Shown here: positions 1 through 6,405 of the stretch, in pieces | Layout of the letters: each line of letters starts with the position of its first letter | Position numbering within the stretch: the first letter of the stretch is position 1 | Source: Rhodanobacter sp. | GTDB lineage: Bacteria > Pseudomonadota > Gammaproteobacteria > Xanthomonadales > Rhodanobacteraceae | NCBI GenBank assembly: GCA_026193555.1 | Contig: JAPHUU010000274.1 | Location: 1 to 6,405 of the forward strand | Reading direction: 5' to 3' | DNA length: 6,405 bases | Translations under genes and position numbers: made by a program | Notes under the pieces: model-generated | The model's database searches: none | What the model saw: the letters and a program-made list of their open reading frames with translations, nothing else | What the model was told of the DNA's origin: nothing

Positions 1-227
1 GCGACACCCGGGCCGCTGTCATCCTCGACGGTCACCCCGGAACCGCGCAATCCGCGCGCCAGACCCCGCTCCAGATCCCCACCACCGTTCACCACGAGGT
101 GCACGCGCTGCATCGCGGTTGGCAACCCGGCATTCTCGCGCAGATGAAAACCGCAGGCGCCCAGCGCCAGCGCCGACATCAGCAGCAACGAAGCGTGAAT
201 CCGACGACCTGCCTTCACGAAATTCAT
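1..227 (-). CDS. lptE: LPS assembly lipoprotein LptE (N-terminal part, runs off the window)
   Basis: LptE is the outer-membrane lipoprotein that sits inside the LptD barrel and helps insert lipopolysaccharide into the outer leaflet. Only the first 75 residues are visible; the rest lies beyond base 1. The protein starts MNFVKAGRRIHASLL, a positively charged and then hydrophobic signal sequence. It has a lipobox L22-G23-A24-C25, so Cys25 would be lipidated. The mature protein begins CGFHLRE, the conserved LptE opening (CGFHLRG in many relatives), followed by a strand with LERGLARGL. The ATG lies 5 bases after the leuS stop. An AGGA Shine-Dalgarno sequence (236-239), just ahead of the leuS stop, is spaced 8 bases from it, which supports this start and suggests coupling to leuS. 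The leuS-lptE pair is conserved in gammaproteobacteria, which backs the call. Identity is confident; completeness cannot be judged. Confidence 0.9.
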   Translation of the reverse strand, partial: MNFVKAGRRIHASLLLMSALALGACGFHLRENAGLPTAMQRVHLVVNGGGDLERGLARGLRGSGVTVEDDSGPGV

Positions 228-232
228 GGATC

Positions 233-3280
<3,048 letters not shown>

Positions 3281-3895
3281 TCAGGGCAGCGGACACAGCG
3301 GCATTTCCGCGTTGGCCAGCGAACGGGCGACCGCGACGATCTGTGCGGCAAGCGTGGCGATCGCGCGCTGATGACCTTGCACCAGAGCGTCGTAGCCCGG
3401 GCCCACAGCCTCCCGCACCCGGCTGCTGCAGGCCAGTGCGCGCTCGGGCGTGGCGTGCAGCACACGCACACTCCAGCTGCCTTCAATCAGGGCGTAGTCG
3501 CCAGGCTGCGAGTCGAAACGACGCAGGTCGAGCTTGATGCGCAACACCGGCTTGCCACCACTGTCCGGCAAGCCGCTGACGTCCTGGCTTTGCAGGTCGC
3601 GCGCCAGGTCGGCCGACAGGGCGCTGCGCACCTCGTCGCTCAGCGGTGCGATCCACCGCTCACTGCCCAGCAGCAGCACGCCCTGACGGCCCTGGCGCAC
3701 CACCAGCTGCGGCTGGTCGACCTGGGCCGGCACGCTGACCGGCAGCAGCTCGAACGCCAGCGACGGCGACACCCTTCCAACGGCCGGCTCGGCGGCCGGC
3801 GCAACCAACGTGTGGTAATGCAATGGTGCCGAGGCGCAGGCGCCGAGCGCCAACGTGGCCGCAAGGGCCAGCAGTCGGTTTCGAGGACGGATCAT
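3281..3895 (-). CDS. pqiC: PqiC-like outer-membrane lipoprotein (ABC-type transport auxiliary lipoprotein family)
   Basis: In E. coli, PqiC (YmbA, formerly DUF330) is an outer-membrane lipoprotein that works with the MCE protein PqiB in lipid traffic between the two membranes. The 204-residue product has a short signal peptide with lipobox L17-G18-A19-C20. The mature sequence begins CASAP with no Asp after the Cys, which predicts release to the outer membrane. Family-like features follow: HYHTLVAP at the start of the domain, QPQLVVRQG at about 61-69, and RWIAPLSDEVRSAL at about 80-93. The length is close to that usual for PqiC. The ATG overlaps the stop of the pqiB-like gene (ATGA), and AGGGAG (3902-3907) lies 6 bases upstream, so the start is well supported. 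Position after pqiB matches the pqiABC order. The alternative, an equivalent subunit of another MCE transport system, is less likely given the pqiA genes upstream. Confidence 0.9.
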   Translation of the reverse strand: MIRPRNRLLALAATLALGACASAPLHYHTLVAPAAEPAVGRVSPSLAFELLPVSVPAQVDQPQLVVRQGRQGVLLLGSERWIAPLSDEVRSALSADLARDLQSQDVSGLPDSGGKPVLRIKLDLRRFDSQPGDYALIEGSWSVRVLHATPERALACSSRVREAVGPGYDALVQGHQRAIATLAAQIVAVARSLANAEMPLCPLP

Positions 3896-5595
3896 GGCTT
3901 GCTCCCTGGCGACGATTCGGTGGCGGGCGCGCCGGATCCGGCGGACTTGGCCGACACCGGTTTGGGGTCCGGCCCGCGCCCGCGGATCAACGCCTCCGGG
4001 TGGGCGCCAAGGTAATCGGTGAGTACCCGCAGCGAACGCGCCATCCGTTGCAGCTGTTCCATCGTGGCACCCAGGTTCTGCTGCAGCGGTGAATCGCCGG
4101 ACAGCGCGTCGTTGGCCGTACCCATGGTCTTGCGCACACCCTGCAGGGTGTCGCCAAGCTGCGGCAACGTCTTGCCGTTGACCTGCCTGATCGTCGCGTT
4201 GAGTCCGGCCAGGGTCTGATCCAGATTCTTGCCGATGCTCTCGAATGGAACCTTGTCGAGCTTGGTGACGACATCGGCCAGCTGCTGCTGCAGCTTGTCG
4301 AAGCTGCCCGGTGCGGTGGGCAGGGTCAGCGGCCTCGCCTTCAGATCAAGCGATACCTTCGGCGCATGCGGCATGAAATCCAGTGCCACGTAGAGTTGGC
4401 CGGTCAGCAGGTTGCCGGTGCGCGCCTGCGCGCGCAGACCGTGGTCGACCAGACGACCCAGCAACTGCGACAGGTCGGGGTTCTCGCCGTGCGCCTTGGC
4501 CAGCGCTTCCAGCTTGTCGTAGGCACGGCCCAGGCGCTGCATGTAGATCACCGCGCCGACCACCACCGGGAAATGCTGCGTCTTCTCGTCGTAATCAAGA
4601 CGAACCGACACCACCTTGCCGATGTTGATGCCGAGAAACTCCACCGGCGAATTCACCGCCAGCCCGCGCAGCGACTGCTCGAAGCGCATCTGGACGTATT
4701 GGGGCGCCCCGTCGGGCGGTGCCATCGCGGTGGCCTGGTCGCCAAACAGCTGGAACCCGTTGTCTTCCGGCGCGGGCGCAGCGTCGCCCGGTCCGTGCGG
4801 ATCCTGAAACGCGACACCTCCGGCCAGCACGGTCGCCAGCGATTCCGTATTGAGCTTCAATCCGTTGGCGCCGATCGACACATCCACGCCACTGGCATTC
4901 CAGAAGCGGCTGGCGGTGGTGACGAACTTGTCGTTGGGGCCGTCCACGAAGATGTGCAGCGACACGCCCTTGCCATCGGGATCGAGCTGGTAGGACACCA
5001 CCCGGCCGACCTGGATGCGCCGGTAGTACACCGGCGAGCCGATATCCAGCGAGCCCAGATCCTCGGCGTGCAGCATGAAACTCCGGCCAGGAGCGCCGTG
5101 ATTGACCGCTGGCGGCGTCTCCAGCCCCTTGAACATATCCGCGGGCTGACTCGAATCACCGACGTCCGCGCCGATGAACGCCCCCGACAGCAGGGTGCCG
5201 ATACCCGACACCCCACCGAGACCGATGCGTGGCCGCACCACCCAGTAGCGAGTGCCCCTGGTGGCGAAGCCGGTGGCGCTCTTCTCCAGCGCCACCACCA
5301 CCAGCACGTGGCTGCGATCGGCACTGAGCCGGATCTTCTTGACCCGGCCAATCACCACATTCTTGTATTTGACCGGTGTCTTGCCCGCATCCAGCCCCTC
5401 GGCGCTCTGCAGGCTGATGGTGATCTGCGGGCCCGCCTGCAGCCACGCGTTGACCACCAGCGAGAGGCCGACCAGTGCCGCCAGCGCCGGCACCAGCCAG
5501 ATCAGCGAGGCATTGAATCGCCGACGCTTCACCACCGGCCGCGGCAGCTCGCCGGCCGGCATCCCTGCCGGTACGTTGTTGCTGTCCTCACTCAT
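3892..5595 (-). CDS. pqiB: PqiB-like MCE-domain intermembrane transport protein
   Basis: PqiB proteins form a hexameric tube from the inner membrane across the periplasm, thought to carry lipids. The 567-residue product has a basic cytoplasmic head (KRRRFN), one transmembrane helix at about 31-50 (LIWLVPALAALVG), and three MCE domains at about 55-147 (AEGLDAGKTPVKYKNVVIGRV, the clearest MCE signature), 169-266 (LGSLDIGSPVYYRRIQVGRV) and 298-408 (LAVNSPVEFLGINIGKVV). A C-terminal helical region at about 430-533 with repeated DKL/NL/QL heptad-like leucines could form the central coiled-coil stalk known in PqiB. The tail is a flexible Pro/Ser/Ala-rich stretch. Length and three-domain layout fit PqiB (about 546 residues in E. 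coli), not seven-domain LetB. An in-frame ATG exists at 5601, but AAGGA (5602-5606) abuts it directly and is 6 bases from the ATG at 5595, so 5595 is preferred. The start overlaps the upstream pqiA-like gene and the end overlaps pqiC. Confidence 0.93.
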   Translation of the reverse strand: MSEDSNNVPAGMPAGELPRPVVKRRRFNASLIWLVPALAALVGLSLVVNAWLQAGPQITISLQSAEGLDAGKTPVKYKNVVIGRVKKIRLSADRSHVLVVVALEKSATGFATRGTRYWVVRPRIGLGGVSGIGTLLSGAFIGADVGDSSQPADMFKGLETPPAVNHGAPGRSFMLHAEDLGSLDIGSPVYYRRIQVGRVVSYQLDPDGKGVSLHIFVDGPNDKFVTTASRFWNASGVDVSIGANGLKLNTESLATVLAGGVAFQDPHGPGDAAPAPEDNGFQLFGDQATAMAPPDGAPQYVQMRFEQSLRGLAVNSPVEFLGINIGKVVSVRLDYDEKTQHFPVVVGAVIYMQRLGRAYDKLEALAKAHGENPDLSQLLGRLVDHGLRAQARTGNLLTGQLYVALDFMPHAPKVSLDLKARPLTLPTAPGSFDKLQQQLADVVTKLDKVPFESIGKNLDQTLAGLNATIRQVNGKTLPQLGDTLQGVRKTMGTANDALSGDSPLQQNLGATMEQLQRMARSLRVLTDYLGAHPEALIRGRGPDPKPVSAKSAGSGAPATESSPGSKP

Positions 5596-6226
5596 CGGCA
5601 TTCCTTACGTCCCAGATCAAGCGGGGATCAAAACTGATCGAGGCCAGCATGGTCAAAACCACGGTCAGGCCAAAGAAAATCACGCCGGGCAATGGCTCGA
5701 CCCGGCTCAACACATCGAAGCGCACCAGCGCAGTCAGCAGCGCCACCACGAAGACGTCCAGCATCGACCAGTAACCGATGAACTCGATCAGCCGGTAGAG
5801 TTTCGCGCGTTGTGGCTGCGCCCAGTCGCTGCCCCGCTGGCAGCTCAGCAGCAACGTGCCCAGCGAGAAGAACTTCAGCATCGGCACCACGATGCTGGCG
5901 GTGAACACGATCACCGCCAGATCGGGCGAACCCTTGATCCATAGCTCCACCACGCCACTGAGGATGGTGTTGTCGTCGATATCGTGCAGGCTGGCCGTGC
6001 GCATGATCGGCAGCAGATTGGCCGGGATGTACAGGATGAAGGCTGCAATCAGCAAGGCCCAGGTTCGCGCGTAACTGGCCGGCTTGCGCCGGTGCAGCGT
6101 CGAGCCGCAGCGCGGACACGCCAGGCCGGCCGGCATACCCCCTTCGCCCGGCACGCCGCCGCAGACCTCGCCACAGACGTGGCAGGCAATCAATCCCAAC
6201 TCGCCGGCACGAGGCAGCGCATTCAT
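5588..6226 (-). CDS. pqiA: PqiA-like inner-membrane protein (second half of a split PqiA), zinc-ribbon N-terminus
   Basis: PqiA-family proteins are inner-membrane partners of MCE tubes and probably feed lipids into or out of PqiB. The 212-residue product begins with a cytoplasmic rubredoxin-like zinc ribbon, C15-x2-C18 and C37-x2-C40 (ACHVCGE, ACPRCGS). Four transmembrane segments follow at about 54-75, 102-127, 150-170 and 178-197. Family-typical stretches are YIPANLLPIM (66-75), GVVELWIKGS (91-100) and IGYWSMLDVFVVALL (150-164). E. coli PqiA is about 417 residues with two such units; this protein is one unit. The ATG at 6226 overlaps the stop of the preceding gene (ATGA). An upstream in-frame ATG at 6253 would add nine residues overlapping that gene and is less likely. 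The end overlaps the pqiB start by 8 bases. It could equally be named letA-like, but PqiC downstream and the three-MCE partner favour Pqi. Confidence 0.9.
   Translation of the reverse strand: MNALPRAGELGLIACHVCGEVCGGVPGEGGMPAGLACPRCGSTLHRRKPASYARTWALLIAAFILYIPANLLPIMRTASLHDIDDNTILSGVVELWIKGSPDLAVIVFTASIVVPMLKFFSLGTLLLSCQRGSDWAQPQRAKLYRLIEFIGYWSMLDVFVVALLTALVRFDVLSRVEPLPGVIFFGLTVVLTMLASISFDPRLIWDVRNADE
5602..5606 (-). promoter_or_regulatory. Ribosome binding site deciding the pqiB start
   Basis: The mRNA strand reads TAAGGA ATGCCG ATG. AAGGA touches the first ATG (5601), which is too close for initiation, and is 6 bases from the second ATG (5595), which is ideal. The site lies inside the end of the preceding pqiA-like gene, consistent with coupled translation. 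Confidence 0.6.
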
Positions 6227-6405
6227 GGCGGGGCTTCCACCCTGAGGTCCCACAGCTGGCGCAGGTCGACCCCGGCGAAAATGGTGATCAGCACGGTCAG
6301 CGCGGCATAGGCATAGATGCCCGGGTCAGCCACCACATCGAAATACACATGGGCCTTGACGATTGCCACCAGCGCGCCCAGCACGAACACCTCGCTCATC
6401 GTCCA
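6223..6405 (-). CDS. PqiA-like inner-membrane protein (first half of a split PqiA), C-terminal part only
   Basis: The frame enters the window already open and runs for 60 codons to a TGA at 6223-6225. The visible part begins WTMSEVFVLGALVAIVK, matching the W-S-M-x-D-V-F-V-V motif and third membrane helix of the PqiA family. It then has a short loop (YFDVVADPG) and a last hydrophobic helix (AYAALTVLITIFAG), and ends in a PqiA-like DLRQLWDL tail. The same two-helix pattern appears at the end of the downstream gene (SMLDVFVVALL, then RLIWDV), so the two are paralogous units. The stop overlaps the next ATG (ATGA). Together they would equal one E. coli PqiA. The N-terminus, any zinc ribbon and the operon promoter lie outside the window. 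Confidence 0.85.
   Translation of the reverse strand, partial: WTMSEVFVLGALVAIVKAHVYFDVVADPGIYAYAALTVLITIFAGVDLRQLWDLRVEAPP

Noticed and set aside
4366..5637. A 423-codon open frame on the plus strand opposite the pqiB-like gene
   Set aside because: It is another shadow with the same Arg/His/Gln-rich character. The minus strand encodes clear MCE domains across the whole interval.
5551..6136. A 12-base direct repeat, gccggccggcat, at 5551-5562 and 6125-6136
   Set aside because: Both copies encode Met-Pro-Ala-Gly in different genes, and such G+C-rich words recur by chance. There is no wider similarity around them.

Overview
The window is one compact stretch of chromosomal genes, all transcribed on the minus strand. 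The DNA is strongly G+C-rich. The gene set (LptE and Pqi-type lipid transport) marks a diderm, Gram-negative bacterium. The leuS-lptE order, the protein similarities and a characteristic interspersed palindromic repeat suggest a gammaproteobacterium of the Xanthomonadales (Rhodanobacter/Dyella-like). That placement is inferred from memory of these families, not from a search.

Read in the direction of transcription (right to left), the window opens with an intermembrane lipid-transport operon of the PqiABC type. It holds the last 60 codons of a first PqiA-like membrane protein (6223-6405), a second PqiA-like protein with a zinc-ribbon N-terminus (5588-6226), a PqiB-like three-MCE-domain protein (3892-5595) and a PqiC-like outer-membrane lipoprotein (3281-3895). 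Adjacent genes overlap by 4 to 8 bases, so translation is probably coupled. PqiA proteins sit in the inner membrane, PqiB spans the periplasm, and PqiC anchors the outer-membrane end. E. coli PqiA is one fused protein; here its two halves are separate genes.

A gap of 117 bases follows. It carries a plausible sigma70-type promoter (3226-3254) and a small hairpin in the predicted leader (3190-3214). Next come leuS, encoding leucyl-tRNA synthetase (233-3163), and, 5 bases after its stop codon, the first 75 codons of lptE (1-227). LptE is the lipoprotein plug of the LPS translocon, and leuS-lptE is a conserved gene pair in gammaproteobacteria.

The most unusual feature is inside leuS. The gene encodes 976 residues against 860 in E. 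coli. About 55 of the extra residues come from a block at about 755-914 that looks like an intergenic palindromic repeat inserted in frame into an essential housekeeping gene. It contains at least three stem-loops. Two have the same AGGA loop on the mRNA strand, and one of these resembles a CsrA/RsmA binding hairpin. A second, unrelated extra segment lies in the editing domain (about 1868-2038). No phage, CRISPR, toxin or transposase genes are visible. Apart from the leuS insertion this is an ordinary housekeeping and envelope region.
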